Shown one piece after another: positions 26,121 through 34,809 of a DNA stretch of 64,000 bases. The position numbers and the translations under genes were made by a program. Under the pieces are notes generated by a model. The model worked only from the letters and a program-made list of their open reading frames with translations. It did not search any database and was not told where the DNA came from. Within the stretch, counting starts at the first letter, position 1; each line of letters starts with the position of its first letter. The stretch is from Actinokineospora sp. NBRC 105648 (GTDB taxonomy: Bacteria > Actinomycetota > Actinomycetes > Mycobacteriales > Pseudonocardiaceae), in the NCBI RefSeq assembly GCF_030269645.1, contig NZ_BSTR01000021.1, positions 62,001 to 126,000 of the forward strand. The letters are read 5' to 3'.

Positions 26121-27512
26121 TCAGCTGTCCTTCAGTGTCCACAATGGACCGCCGGGGGTGTCCTCGACGGCGACGCCCGCGATGAGCAGGCGGTCTCGAA
26201 TGGCGTCGGCCAGGGCGAAGTCCCGATCCGCCCGGGCGCGCTGGCGCTCTTCGAGGAGGTCTTCGACGAGGGCGTCGAGCGCCTGTCGCAGGCCGGTGTC
26301 GGCGTTGGACTTGTCCTGCCACTGCGGTGACAGCGGGTCCAACCCGAGCACGCCGGTCATGCCGCGCACCGCCGAGGCGGCTTGGCGTGCGCCTTCTTCG
26401 TCGTTGGCGTCCAGCGCGGTGTTACCGGCGCGGACCGCGTTGTGCACCGCGGCGAGTGCCGCCGGGGTGGCCAGGTCGTCGTCCATGGCGGCGGCGAACT
26501 CCGGGCCCGGGTCGCCGGGGGTGACCACGCCGGTGCGCTGGGCCACCTTGTGCACGAAGTGCTCGACGCGCTGGTAGGCCCGCACCGACTCGGACAGTGC
26601 CGCCTCGGAGTACTCGATCATCGACCGGTAGTGCGGGCCGGCCAGGTAGTAGCGGAGCTCCTGGGCGCGCACGCGGCTGAGCATCTCCGGGATCGACACC
26701 GTGTTGCCCAGGGACTTGGCCATCTTCTCGCCGCTGAGGGTGACCCACGCGTTGTGCATCCAGTAGCGGGCGAAGCCGTCGCCCGCCGCGCGGGACTGGG
26801 CCTGCTCGTTCTCGTGGTGCGGGAACACCAGGTCCAGACCGCCGCCGTGCACGTCGAACTGCGGGCCCAGGTAGGCGCGCGCCATCGCCGAGCACTCCAG
26901 GTGCCAGCCCGGCCTGCCCTCGCCCCACGGCGTCGGCCAAGACGGCTCGCCCGGCTTGCTGGCCTTCCATAGCGTGAAGTCGCGCGGGTCGCGCTTGCAC
27001 TGCGCCAGCGTCTCGCCCTGCTGCACGTCGTCGAGCTTCGCGCCGGAGAGCTCGCCGTAGGCGGGGTAGGACGACACCGAGAAGTAGACGTCGCCGCCCG
27101 CCGGGTACGCGTGGCCGCGGTCGATCAGCTCGCGCATCATCTCGACCATCTGGGTGACGTGGCCGGTGGCCCGCGGCGCGATCGACGGCGGCAGGCAGCC
27201 CAGCACGTCGTAGGCCTCGTTGAAGGCGCGCTCGTGCGTGGCCGCCCACTCCCACCACGGCCTGCCCGCGTCGGCGGCCTTGACCAGGATCTTGTCGTCG
27301 ATGTCGGTGATGTTGCGGACCAGCCGCACGTCGGAACCCTGGTGGGTCAGCCACCGGCGCATCACGTCGAAGTTCAGGCCGCTGCGCACGTGCCCGATGT
27401 GCGGGATGCCCTGCACGGTGGCGCCGCAGACGTAGATGGTGGTGACCCCTGGCGTCAGCGGCGTGAACTCACGCAGGCTGCGGCTTGCGCTGTCGAAGAT
27501 GTGCAGGGGCAC
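26121..27512 (-). CDS. cysS: CysS, cysteinyl-tRNA synthetase
   Basis: Protein of 463 residues from GTG 27512 (AGGAG 7 nt upstream). Class I synthetase: HIGH motif in [11 protein letters not shown], zinc-binding region with Cys in YVCGATVQG and LECSAMA, HHEN in [10 protein letters not shown], and the KMSKS loop present as [10 protein letters not shown]. The substitution of Ser by Ala in KMSKS is uncommon but tolerated in some synthetases. It charges tRNA-Cys in the cytoplasm. Its neighbours ispD, ispF and rlmB keep the mycobacterial order, with two genes inserted between ispF and cysS here. Confidence 0.96.
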   Translation of the reverse strand: MPLHIFDSASRSLREFTPLTPGVTTIYVCGATVQGIPHIGHVRSGLNFDVMRRWLTHQGSDVRLVRNITDIDDKILVKAADAGRPWWEWAATHERAFNEAYDVLGCLPPSIAPRATGHVTQMVEMMRELIDRGHAYPAGGDVYFSVSSYPAYGELSGAKLDDVQQGETLAQCKRDPRDFTLWKASKPGEPSWPTPWGEGRPGWHLECSAMARAYLGPQFDVHGGGLDLVFPHHENEQAQSRAAGDGFARYWMHNAWVTLSGEKMAKSLGNTVSIPEMLSRVRAQELRYYLAGPHYRSMIEYSEAALSESVRAYQRVEHFVHKVAQRTGVVTPGDPGPEFAAAMDDDLATPAALAAVHNAVRAGNTALDANDEEGARQAASAVRGMTGVLGLDPLSPQWQDKSNADTGLRQALDALVEDLLEERQRARADRDFALADAIRDRLLIAGVAVEDTPGGPLWTLKDS

Positions 27513-27614
27513 GGGGATCTCCTGGTGGGAGCACAGCATTTACTGGGGAAATGGTACGGGTAACGCAGAGGTCACTCGTGCCAGGATTGACTAACGGCGT
27601 GCTCTTGGCTTATC

Positions 27615-28316
27615 TCAGCCCGCTATGCCATGCGCGCGCAACGCGCCGAGCAGCGCGTCGGGGCGGCTCGCGGTCGCCTGCGGCTCCACCCGCTCGAACC
27701 GACAGCCCACCCGGACGGCGGCGCCGTCGGCCTCGGCGCTGTCGCCGATCATCAGGGTGTCCGCCGGCTCGACACCGATCCGCTCGCAGGCGAGCTCGAA
27801 CAGCTTCGGGTCCGGCTTGACCAGGCCCTCGGCGTAGGAGAGCACGAACTCCCCGACCAGGTCGGCCAGACCGTGCGCGGCGAAGGTCGGGCGGATGTCC
27901 CAGGCGATGTTGCTGACCACGGCCACCGGGAGACCGCGCTCGCGCAGCAGCCGCAGCGCGGCGCCGGTGTCCGGGTACGGCTGCCACGACCCGGGCGCCA
28001 GCATCACGTCGTAGAGCAGGGCGGGCATCCCGTCGGCCAGCCCGATGGCCGGGGCGGACAGCGACGCCTCGTAGGCCGACCGGTGCACCTCGGGGTCGAG
28101 GTCGCGGCGGTGCCAGTCCTCGTGCAGCTCGGCGGGCAGGTGCTCCGGCACACCGGTCGGCACGGTCATCACGGCCAGCAGCTCGGCGTAGCGGTCGGCG
28201 TCCAGGGCGGCACCGTCGCGCAGGCGCAGCCCGGACACGCTCGCGGCACCCGGCTCCAGGCGGAACAGGGTGCCCGAGAAGTCCAGCAGGACGCCGCGGA
28301 TGGCCACGGCGTCCAC
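27615..28316 (-). CDS. HAD-family hydrolase
   Basis: Protein of 233 residues. Motif I is LLDFSGTL, motif II VVSNIAW, motif III KPDPKLF and motif IV MIGDSAEAD, so the fold and nucleophile Asp are clear. The second Asp of the usual DxDxT (the acid/base of phosphatases) is Ser here, as in some dehalogenase- or phosphonatase-like HADs, so phosphatase activity is not assured. The cap domain is helical (C1 type). It lies between the PPOX gene and cysS on the same strand. Substrate unknown. Confidence 0.88.
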   Translation of the reverse strand: MDAVAIRGVLLDFSGTLFRLEPGAASVSGLRLRDGAALDADRYAELLAVMTVPTGVPEHLPAELHEDWHRRDLDPEVHRSAYEASLSAPAIGLADGMPALLYDVMLAPGSWQPYPDTGAALRLLRERGLPVAVVSNIAWDIRPTFAAHGLADLVGEFVLSYAEGLVKPDPKLFELACERIGVEPADTLMIGDSAEADGAAVRVGCRFERVEPQATASRPDALLGALRAHGIAG

Positions 28317-28324
28317 GCTAGAGG

Positions 28325-28720
28325 TCAGGCCGCGTTGCCCGTGACCCGCTCCGGAGTGATGCGCGCCACAACCCGCACGTCGTCCGGGCCGTCGGAGGTG
28401 TAGGGCTTGCCCACGTACTTCAGCGACAGCTCGTTGATCAGCTCCTTGCCGCCCTCCTCGGTGAGCTGGACGACGCCGCGGACCTCGACGTAGTTGTACG
28501 GGTTGGCGATGTCGAAGACGCTCAGGCTGACCCGGGGGTCGGCGCGGAGGTTCTTCTCCTTCTGGCGGCCGACCACGGTCGACAGCAGCACGTCGTCACC
28601 GTCGAGCCGGGCCCACAGGACCGAGGTCTGCGGGCTGCCGTCGGCGTTGAGCGTGGCCAGGGTGACGTAGTTCTTGCCCTCGAAGAGGGCCCGGGCGTTC
28701 GCGGATAGTGAAGATCCCAT
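28325..28720 (-). CDS. PPOX-class F420-dependent oxidoreductase-like protein
   Basis: Protein of 131 residues from ATG 28720 of the split beta-barrel pyridoxamine-phosphate-oxidase-like family: VTLATLNADGSPQTSVLWARLDGDDVLLSTVVGRQKEKNLRADPRVSLSV, then YVEVRGVVQLTEEGG. The GRQKEKNLRADPRVS stretch is the flavin-binding region typical of actinobacterial F420-binding PPOX proteins. A role in reduction or binding of a small molecule is likely; the substrate is unknown. The start lacks a ribosome site and the preceding TCTATGTTTCG could be a minus-10 element, which suggests a leaderless transcript. Confidence 0.85.
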   Translation of the reverse strand: MGSSLSANARALFEGKNYVTLATLNADGSPQTSVLWARLDGDDVLLSTVVGRQKEKNLRADPRVSLSVFDIANPYNYVEVRGVVQLTEEGGKELINELSLKYVGKPYTSDGPDDVRVVARITPERVTGNAA

Positions 28721-28780
28721 GGTCGAAACATAGATCCGACCGGCTCGCCGCGCCCACCATCCCGCCGACCGGGACCTGGT

Positions 28781-28824
28781 CGACGCCCGCGTCCGGACTA
28801 GGCCGACGCCCGCGTCCGGACTAG
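28781..28824. repeat. Short tandem duplication at the ispF stop
   Basis: CGACGCCCGCGTCCGGACTA plus one G is repeated exactly at 28781-28801 and 28804-28824 (period 23). The second copy supplies the ispF stop codon (CTA on the plus strand). It looks like recent slippage. Confidence 0.85.
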
Positions 28825-29288
28825 TCGGCGGCGAGCAGCAGCGCGGTCGCCACCGCGGCGATGCCCTCACCGCGGCCGGTCAGCCCGAGCCCGTCGGTGG
28901 TGGTGCCGGAGACCGACACCGGGCCGCCGACCGCCGCGGACAGCACCGCCTGCGCCTCGGCCCGGCGCTTGCCGATCTTCGGGTTGGTGCCGATCACCTG
29001 CACCGCGGCGTTGGCCACCCGGTAGCCCGCCGCCTCGACCCGGGTGCGCACCTCGGCCAGCAGCGTCGCGCCGTGCGCGCCCGCCCAGCGCGGGTCGCCG
29101 GTGCCGAACACCGCGCCCAGGTCGCCCAGGCCCGCGGCGGACAGCAGCGCGTCGCAGAGGGCGTGCGCGGCCACGTCACCGTCGGAGTGCCCCGCGCAGC
29201 CGTCGACGCCGGGCCAGAGCAGACCGGCCAGCCAGCAGTCCCGGCCTACTTCGATCGGGTGAACATCGGTGCCGATTCCCACCCTCAC
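28821..29288 (-). CDS. ispF: IspF, 2-C-methyl-D-erythritol 2,4-cyclodiphosphate synthase
   Basis: Protein of 155 residues of the MEP isoprenoid pathway. It converts CDP-ME-2-phosphate to the cyclic diphosphate with release of CMP. The zinc ligands are in GTDVHPIE (Asp and His) and the third is in [27 protein letters not shown] and [20 protein letters not shown] complete the trimer and CDP sites. Its ATG overlaps the ispD stop by 4 bases. Length is normal. Confidence 0.96.
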   Translation of the reverse strand: MRVGIGTDVHPIEVGRDCWLAGLLWPGVDGCAGHSDGDVAAHALCDALLSAAGLGDLGAVFGTGDPRWAGAHGATLLAEVRTRVEAAGYRVANAAVQVIGTNPKIGKRRAEAQAVLSAAVGGPVSVSGTTTDGLGLTGRGEGIAAVATALLLAAD

Positions 29289-29974
29289 GAGACCTCCACG
29301 GCGGACAGCACGGCCTCGGCGATGGCCAGGTCGAAGGGGGTTGTGACTTTCATCGCATAGGGATGTCCCGGCACGGTGGCCACCGGGACGCCCAGCTTCT
29401 CGACCAGCCCCGCGTCGTCGGTCGCGGAGTCGCCAGCCGCCGCGTATGCCCTGGTCAGAGTGGCCGCGTCGAAGCCCTGGGGGGTCTGGACGATGCGCAG
29501 CGCCGCCCGGTCGGGGGTGGCCAGGACAACGCCCGCCGCGTCGACCTGCTTGACGGTGTCAGCCATCGGCAGCACCGGGATCACCGCGGGCGCGCCCGCC
29601 AGCACAGCGTCGACGACGGCCTGGATGACCTGCGGCGGGGTGAACGCGCGCGCCGCGTCGTGGACCAGCACCACGCGGGCGTCCGGGACGGCGGTGAGCG
29701 CGTGCCGAAGAGCGCGGCGCACGGAGTCGGTGCGGTCGGCACCACCGGGGACGACATCGGCGGGCAAGCCCGCGTCGGCCAGCAGCTTCGCGGTGGACTC
29801 GACCTCGGCGGGGGGCGCCGCAACGACGACATGCCGCACGCAACCTGCGGTGAGCAGGCCGCGCACGGCATGTGCCAGTAGAGCGCTCCCGCGAACGGGG
29901 ACCAGTGCTTTGGGCACGCCGAAGCCCAGGCGTTCACCCCTACCTGCGGCAGGCACGATGGCCACCGTGTTCAT
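29285..29974 (-). CDS. ispD: IspD, 2-C-methyl-D-erythritol 4-phosphate cytidylyltransferase
   Basis: Protein of 229 residues from ATG 29974. The CTP-binding loop is [20 protein letters not shown], and [20 protein letters not shown] and [10 protein letters not shown] are typical family stretches. It transfers cytidyl to MEP, the step before IspE. It is translationally coupled to ispF (ATGA). The longer in-frame reading from 30025 adds 17 unconserved residues. The upstream gene is carD, as in M. tuberculosis. Confidence 0.95.
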   Translation of the reverse strand: MNTVAIVPAAGRGERLGFGVPKALVPVRGSALLAHAVRGLLTAGCVRHVVVAAPPAEVESTAKLLADAGLPADVVPGGADRTDSVRRALRHALTAVPDARVVLVHDAARAFTPPQVIQAVVDAVLAGAPAVIPVLPMADTVKQVDAAGVVLATPDRAALRIVQTPQGFDAATLTRAYAAAGDSATDDAGLVEKLGVPVATVPGHPYAMKVTTPFDLAIAEAVLSAVEVS

Positions 29975-30075
29975 GGCCTGTTCACTGCCTGTCCGGGACC
30001 CGGGGCGGTCCCACTGCGGTGTCATGCATGTCTCAATCGGGCCGATCCGCCCGGTGGCCCGGTCGGACGTGCGCC

Positions 30076-30567
30076 TCAGACGGTTGCGGTTGCCAGGACC
30101 TCGTCGAGCAGGACCTCGGCCTTGTCCTCGTCGGTGCCCTCGGCCAGCGCCAGCTCGCTGACCAGTATCTGCCGCGCCTTGGCCAGCATCCGCTTCTCGC
30201 CTGCGGACAGCCCGCGGTCCTTCTCCCGCCGCCAGAGGTCTCGCACCACTTCGGCCACCTTGTTGACGTCGCCGGAGGCGAGCTTCTCCAGGTTGGCCTT
30301 GTACCGACGCGACCAGTTGGTCGGCTCCTCGGTGTGTGGCGCGCGCAGCACGTCGAACACGCGGTTGAGACCCTCTTGGCCCACGACGTCCCGCACGCCG
30401 ACGATCTCGGCGTTGTCTGCGGGGACGCGAACCGTGAGGTCACCCTGCGCGACCTTGAGGACGAGGTACTTCTTCTCCTCGCCCTTGATCGTGCGGGTCT
30501 CGATCGCTTCGATGAGTGCGGCACCGTGGTGCGGGTAGACGACGGTCTCTCCGACCTTGAAAACCAT
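30076..30567 (-). CDS. carD: CarD, RNA polymerase-binding transcription regulator
   Basis: Protein of 163 residues, essential in mycobacteria. The N-terminal Tudor-like domain [25 protein letters not shown] binds the RNA polymerase beta subunit; the C-terminal helical domain contains the tryptophan in [17 protein letters not shown] that wedges into the transcription bubble. CarD stabilises open complexes at housekeeping and rRNA promoters. Near-identical segments to M. tuberculosis CarD are visible throughout. A TTAAGAT minus-10-like sequence lies about 30 bp upstream on the minus strand. Confidence 0.97.
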   Translation of the reverse strand: MVFKVGETVVYPHHGAALIEAIETRTIKGEEKKYLVLKVAQGDLTVRVPADNAEIVGVRDVVGQEGLNRVFDVLRAPHTEEPTNWSRRYKANLEKLASGDVNKVAEVVRDLWRREKDRGLSAGEKRMLAKARQILVSELALAEGTDEDKAEVLLDEVLATATV

Positions 30568-30884
30568 GTGTCCTCTGCCCCTTTCGCTGCCTCCATCTTA
30601 ACACGGGTCGCACGGTCTAGGAGATGGACCTGTGAACCGTCTACGCAGGTCAAAGGCCACATCAGGGAACGGGCAGGGGTTGACAAGAGCTCTTTGCGCG
30701 TACTCAGCCCCCATTGCGCTCGGCGGTGGGCGGAAGTCGATCAGCGAGTCGATCTCATCCACAGTGGACGTGATTCCCCCGACACCGCGCGCGCGATTGT
30801 CCGACCACGCGCGGACCCGATCTATTGCGCGGGCTAGGCTTCCGGCCGGTAGGTGGAATGTCCGCTAGCGACGCAGGAGCCCCC
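30568..30884. promoter_or_regulatory. Divergent promoter region carD / lpqE-like
   Basis: About 317 bp without a gene. On the minus strand TAAGAT (30595-30600) is a reasonable carD minus-10. On the plus strand TTGACA (30680-30685) is a minus-35 match but no clear minus-10 follows at 17 bp; TAGGCT at 30834-30839 is a possible minus-10 for the lipoprotein gene. CATCCACAGTGGACG at 30759 is a small palindrome. Confidence 0.4.
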
Positions 30885-31646
30885 GTGAGTCGTGCACAGC
30901 AGAACCCGGTCGCCCGGCAGCGCCTGGTCCCGACCGCTCTGGGTCTCGGCCTGGTGGCCGCGCTCGGCGTCGCCGGGTGCAGTGCGGGGCAGATCACCCA
31001 GACCGATTCGCAGCTGCCCGCGGTGAACGGCGCGCTCGCCCAGGCGGGCCCGATCGGCCTGCGCGACGCGATGCTCGCCTACCCGGTCAAGGGCTACTAC
31101 GCCGAGGGCACCGACGCCCCGCTGGTGCTCGCGATCGTCAACGCCGGTGGCTCCGACGACAAGCTCGTCGAGGTCACCTCCACCGTCTCGGCCGAGGTCG
31201 AGGTCGAGGGCGACACCGCGCTGCCCGGCGGCACCGCGCTCACCGTCGGCAAGCCCGGCGAGGAGGCGGAGGCGCCCAAGTCCAGCGCGGCCACCACGCC
31301 GACGCCGACCGCCTCGATCACCTCGTCCGCGGCGCCCAGCTCCGGCGCGCCCTCGAGCGCCTCCTCGGCTCCCGGGTCCAGCTCGGCCGCGTCGTCGTCC
31401 GCGTCGTCCTCGTCGGCGGCCAGCTCGGCCCCCGGGACCTCGGTCACGCCGACCTCGACCAGCGCGCCCACCTCGACCTCGGCGAAGGTCACCCTGGGCA
31501 AGCTGGAGATCGTGCTCAAGTCGGTCCGCGCGCGGCTCGACCCGGGCAAGACCATCCCGGTCACCTTCGTCTTCGAGAAGGCCGGTGCGGTCACCATCGA
31601 GCTGCCGATCGCGGCGCCGAACGGTCCCCGCGAGAGCGAGCACTGA
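30885..31646 (+). CDS. LpqE-like lipoprotein with Ser/Ala linker
   Basis: Protein of 253 residues from GTG 30885 (AGGAG 5 nt upstream; an in-frame ATG at 30858 lacks a ribosome site). Signal peptide RLVPTALGLGLVAALGVAGC with lipobox GVAGC. The mature domain begins QITQTDSQLPAVNGALAQAGPIGLRDAMLAYPVKGYY and resembles LpqE, a PCu(A)C-like surface lipoprotein encoded next to radA in mycobacteria. A stretch of about 70 residues, almost only Ser, Ala, Thr and Pro, separates this part from the C-terminal strands VTLGKLEIVLKSVRARLDPGK and VTFVFEKAGAVTIELPI, so the beta-sandwich is split by a disordered insert. Copper or other ligand binding is not shown. Confidence 0.85.
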   Translation: MSRAQQNPVARQRLVPTALGLGLVAALGVAGCSAGQITQTDSQLPAVNGALAQAGPIGLRDAMLAYPVKGYYAEGTDAPLVLAIVNAGGSDDKLVEVTSTVSAEVEVEGDTALPGGTALTVGKPGEEAEAPKSSAATTPTPTASITSSAAPSSGAPSSASSAPGSSSAASSSASSSSAASSAPGTSVTPTSTSAPTSTSAKVTLGKLEIVLKSVRARLDPGKTIPVTFVFEKAGAVTIELPIAAPNGPRESEH

Positions 31647-31723
31647 GCGACCGGTCGCGGGGCCGCGGAACCCGGGGCGCCCGCGTCCCCGGCTCTGTCG
31701 GTGCCCGGCCGTAGCGTGCCCCC

Positions 31724-33094
31724 GTGGCCACCAAGACCTCGCCCAAGCTGAACTACCGCTGCGCCGAGTGCGGGCACGCGGTGGCCAAGTGGTTCGGCCG
31801 CTGCCCGGAGTGCCAGGCGTGGGGCAGCCTCGAAGAGGTCGGCGCACCCCGGGTCAAGATCGCGGCGGGCGCGCCCAGCTCGCCCGCGCGGCCGATCGCC
31901 GAAGTGGACGTCGAGTCCGCGAAAGCCCGCCCCACCGGCGTTTCCGAGCTGGACCGGGTGCTCGGCGGCGGGCTGGTGCCCGGCGCGGTGGTGCTGCTCG
32001 CCGGTGAGCCCGGGGTCGGCAAGTCCACCCTGCTGCTCGAGGTCGCCTACCAGTGGGCCGCGCTGGACGGGGACCAGGGGCCGACGCTCTACGTCACCGG
32101 CGAGGAGTCCGCGGGCCAGGTGCGGCTGCGGGCCGAGCGCACCGGGAACGTGCACGGGTCGATGTTCTTGGCCGCCGAGAGCGATGTGGCGGCGATCCTG
32201 GGCCACGTGGACGCCGTCGGGCCTGGGCTGCTGGTGGTCGACTCGGTGCAGACGATGTCCTCGCCCGCGGTGGACAGCGCGCCGGGCGGGGTCACCCAGG
32301 TGCGCGCGGTCACCGCGGCGCTGGTGGCGCTGGCCAAGGAGCGCGGGCTGCCGGTGCTGCTGGTCGGCCACGTCACCAAGGACGGCTCCATCGCGGGGCC
32401 GCGGGTGCTCGAGCACCTGGTCGACGTGGTGCTGCACTTCGAGGGCGACCGGCACTCGGCGCTGCGGATGCTGCGCGGGGTGAAGAACCGGTTCGGCCCG
32501 GCTGACGAGGTGGGCTGCTTCGAGCTGGTGGACCGCGGCATCGTCGGCGTGCCGGACCCGTCGGGGCTCTTCCTCAACCGACGCGACGCGGGCGTGGCGG
32601 GCACCGCGGTCACGGTGGCGATGGAGGGCAAGCGACCGCTGCTGGGCGAGGTGCAGGCGCTGGTGGCCAAGTCCGCATTGGGCACACCGCGCCGGGCAGT
32701 GTCCGGTTTGGACTCGTCGCGGGTGGCGATGGTGTTGGCAGTACTGGAAAGGCGCGGTGGCATCCGGTTGGGTGACGCCGACGTGTTCGCCGCGACGGTC
32801 GGTGGGATGAAGATCGCCGAGCCCGCCGCCGACCTCGCGGTCGCGCTGTCGGTGGCCACGGCGGCGCGCGACGTCGCGCTGCCGCCCGACCTCGTGGTGC
32901 TCGGTGAGGTCGGGCTGGCGGGCGAGGTCCGCCGGGTGAGCGGCGTCCGGCTCCGGCTGGCCGAGGCGATGCGCCTGGGGTTCACCAAGGCGCTGGTGCC
33001 GGTCGACTCCGGTGAGGTGCCGGACGGGATCGAGGTGCGGGTGGTCACCGACCTCGGGTCGGCGATGAACAACCTCCAGGTCCTGCGGGCCTGA
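31724..33094 (+). CDS. radA: RadA, DNA repair / branch-migration ATPase
   Basis: Protein of 456 residues from GTG 31724. N-terminal zinc finger C-x2-C-x10-C-x2-C (CAECGHAVAKWFGRCPECQ), RecA-like ATPase with Walker A GEPGVGKST, the RadA-specific KNRFG motif, and a Lon-protease-like C-terminal domain (GTPRRAVSGLDSSRVAMVLAVLERRGG, ADLAVALSVATA). RadA extends recombination intermediates. In M. tuberculosis and many actinobacteria disA follows radA; here a hairpin and convergent genes follow instead. Confidence 0.96.
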   Translation: MATKTSPKLNYRCAECGHAVAKWFGRCPECQAWGSLEEVGAPRVKIAAGAPSSPARPIAEVDVESAKARPTGVSELDRVLGGGLVPGAVVLLAGEPGVGKSTLLLEVAYQWAALDGDQGPTLYVTGEESAGQVRLRAERTGNVHGSMFLAAESDVAAILGHVDAVGPGLLVVDSVQTMSSPAVDSAPGGVTQVRAVTAALVALAKERGLPVLLVGHVTKDGSIAGPRVLEHLVDVVLHFEGDRHSALRMLRGVKNRFGPADEVGCFELVDRGIVGVPDPSGLFLNRRDAGVAGTAVTVAMEGKRPLLGEVQALVAKSALGTPRRAVSGLDSSRVAMVLAVLERRGGIRLGDADVFAATVGGMKIAEPAADLAVALSVATAARDVALPPDLVVLGEVGLAGEVRRVSGVRLRLAEAMRLGFTKALVPVDSGEVPDGIEVRVVTDLGSAMNNLQVLRA

Positions 33095-33127
33095 CCGGGG
33101 AGGCCGCCCCCAGGTCGGCCTCCCCGG
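33095..33127. terminator. Bidirectional terminator after radA
   Basis: Perfect 12-bp stem CCGGGGAGGCCG / CGGCCTCCCCGG starting directly after the radA stop and ending 3 bp from the stop of the convergent gene. Confidence 0.8.
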
Positions 33128-33130
33128 TGC

Positions 33131-34204
33131 TCACGCCCCCGGGCGGGTGCCCTGGGTCGGGACGACGGCCTCGGTGACCGCCGTGGTGGTGAAGGCCTGG
33201 TCGGCGGTGAAGCCGTTGAAGGGCCGCGTCGCCACGTTGCGGTCGCCGATCACCCGGGCGGTCGCGGGATCGATCAGCAGGTCGTGCCGGTAGTCCGCGT
33301 CCGGGGACCAGCCGACCGACACGGCCGGGCGGCCGTCGGCGGTCTGCTGGCTCGGCAGCACCGTCACCGAGTCGAGGTAGCCCAGGGTGCGCAGCAGCAC
33401 CGACCGCTGCGCGGCCGTGGCCCACGGGCTGCGCAGCAGGTCGATCAGGTAGGCGGCCGCCTTGGTCGCCGGTGCCTCGGTGGTGCCGAACTGCGTCCGC
33501 AGGCTCGCGTAGACCGCGGCGGGGTCCGCGGCGAGCCCGTTGAGGCGGGCGATCAGGACGCCGTCGAACTGCTCGGCGGTGCCGCGCTCGGTGCTGTGGC
33601 CGCCCTCCGGGGCGCCCTGGATCGTGCCGGTGGAGTTGACCTCGAGCAGCCACTGGCCCTGTGCGAGGTCCGTCGGCACCCAGTACTCACGGGTGGCGGT
33701 GCCGCCGGGCCCGCCGTCGAGGCCGTCCTGGGTCCCGGCCAGCCGCACGTACCGGAACTGGCCCGCGGGCACCACCAGGTCCGTGCCCGGGGTCGTGATC
33801 AGGTCGGCGGCCGGGTTGACCGGCTGCGCGGGCTGCGGCGGCAGCTCGTAGGTGCTGACCGGGGTCGGCACCGTGGAGGTGGCGGGGTCCGCCGTGCGCG
33901 CGGTGCTCACGCGCTGTGCTCCCGGGGTCGTCGTGGGCTGCTGGTCCTGGGTGATGAAGACCCCCGCGGCGAGCACCGCGACCGCCGCGGCGGCCACCAG
34001 CCAGGGCGCGGCCCGGCGTGGCGGGCTGCGGTCGGCGCGGGTGCCGAGCGGGATCACGACGGCCTCGCGCTCGGTGATCGGTTCCGGTGCCCCGGCGGGC
34101 TCGATCCGGGCGGCCAGGCGGTCGCGGCCCCTGGTGAAGGCGTGCTCGGTCATCTCCGGGGTGTCGGCGCGGAAGTCGGCCAACAGGTCGTCGAGGTCGG
34201 TCAT
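33131..34204 (-). CDS. CU044_5270-like membrane protein (anti-sigma-like)
   Basis: Protein of 357 residues. About 60 cytoplasmic residues (MTDLDDLLADFRADTPEMTEHAFTRGRDRLAARIE) precede a single helix (APWLVAAAAVAVLAAGVFI) and a large extracytoplasmic region with PGTDLVVPAGQFRYVRLAGTQ, WLLEVNSTGTIQGAPEGG and a C-terminal GDRNVATRPFNGFTADQAFTTTAV. This pattern is that of CU044_5270-type proteins, usually encoded after an ECF sigma gene, with the N-terminal part likely to bind the sigma factor. It overlaps that gene by 4 bases. Signal is unknown. Confidence 0.8.
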   Translation of the reverse strand: MTDLDDLLADFRADTPEMTEHAFTRGRDRLAARIEPAGAPEPITEREAVVIPLGTRADRSPPRRAAPWLVAAAAVAVLAAGVFITQDQQPTTTPGAQRVSTARTADPATSTVPTPVSTYELPPQPAQPVNPAADLITTPGTDLVVPAGQFRYVRLAGTQDGLDGGPGGTATREYWVPTDLAQGQWLLEVNSTGTIQGAPEGGHSTERGTAEQFDGVLIARLNGLAADPAAVYASLRTQFGTTEAPATKAAAYLIDLLRSPWATAAQRSVLLRTLGYLDSVTVLPSQQTADGRPAVSVGWSPDADYRHDLLIDPATARVIGDRNVATRPFNGFTADQAFTTTAVTEAVVPTQGTRPGA

Positions 34205-34770
34205 GCGGGGTTCTCCTTCGTCAGGTGGCCGCGCAGCGCGGTGCGGGCGCGGTGGAGCCGGGTGCGGACGGTGGCCTGGTTGACGGTGAGCGCGTCCGCG
34301 ACCTCCTTGGGCGTCAAACCCGCCCAGGCCACCAGGAGCAGCACGTCCCGGTCGACCGGGCGCAGGTCCGCCAGCGCCGCGCCCAGCCGGGTGGCCTGCG
34401 CGGCGGCGTCGACCCGGGCGGCGGCCGCGGTGTCGAGCGGGTCGCCCTGCTCGGCTTGCGAGCCGGACCGGGTCATCGCGCGCAGGCCGCGGACCTCGTC
34501 GCGGGCGTGCCTGCGCGCGAGGTTCGTCGCGATGCCGTAGAGCCAGGCCCGCACCCCCGCCCGCGCGGGGCGGTAGTCGGCACGGCGTTCCCAGGCGATC
34601 AGGAAGGTCTCGGCCACGAGGTCGTCGGCGGTCGCGGTGTCGAGCCGCCGCGCCAGGTATCGGTGCAGCTCGCGGGCGTGTGCGTCGTAGAGGCGGGTGA
34701 GGGCCGGGCCCGCGCCGGAACCGCTGAGGTCCGGGCGGTCACCGGTGTCCCGCGGTGTCATGCTCGCCAT
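34201..34770 (-). CDS. ECF-family RNA polymerase sigma factor
   Basis: Protein of 189 residues from ATG 34770; a GTG two codons earlier at 34776 is an alternative. Region 2 is LTRLYDAHARELHRYLARRLDTATADDLVAETFLIAWERRADYRP with WLYGIATNLARRHARD; region 4 is LRPVDRDVLLLVAWAGLTPKEVADALTVNQATVRTRLHRARTALRGHL. It is short and lacks an extra C-terminal domain. The stop overlaps the membrane protein gene downstream, which is probably its regulator. Confidence 0.9.
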   Translation of the reverse strand: MASMTPRDTGDRPDLSGSGAGPALTRLYDAHARELHRYLARRLDTATADDLVAETFLIAWERRADYRPARAGVRAWLYGIATNLARRHARDEVRGLRAMTRSGSQAEQGDPLDTAAAARVDAAAQATRLGAALADLRPVDRDVLLLVAWAGLTPKEVADALTVNQATVRTRLHRARTALRGHLTKENPA

Positions 34771-34809
34771 CGTCACACCGGTAGTTGCCCGAAGTGCCCG
34801 ATCGCGTTC

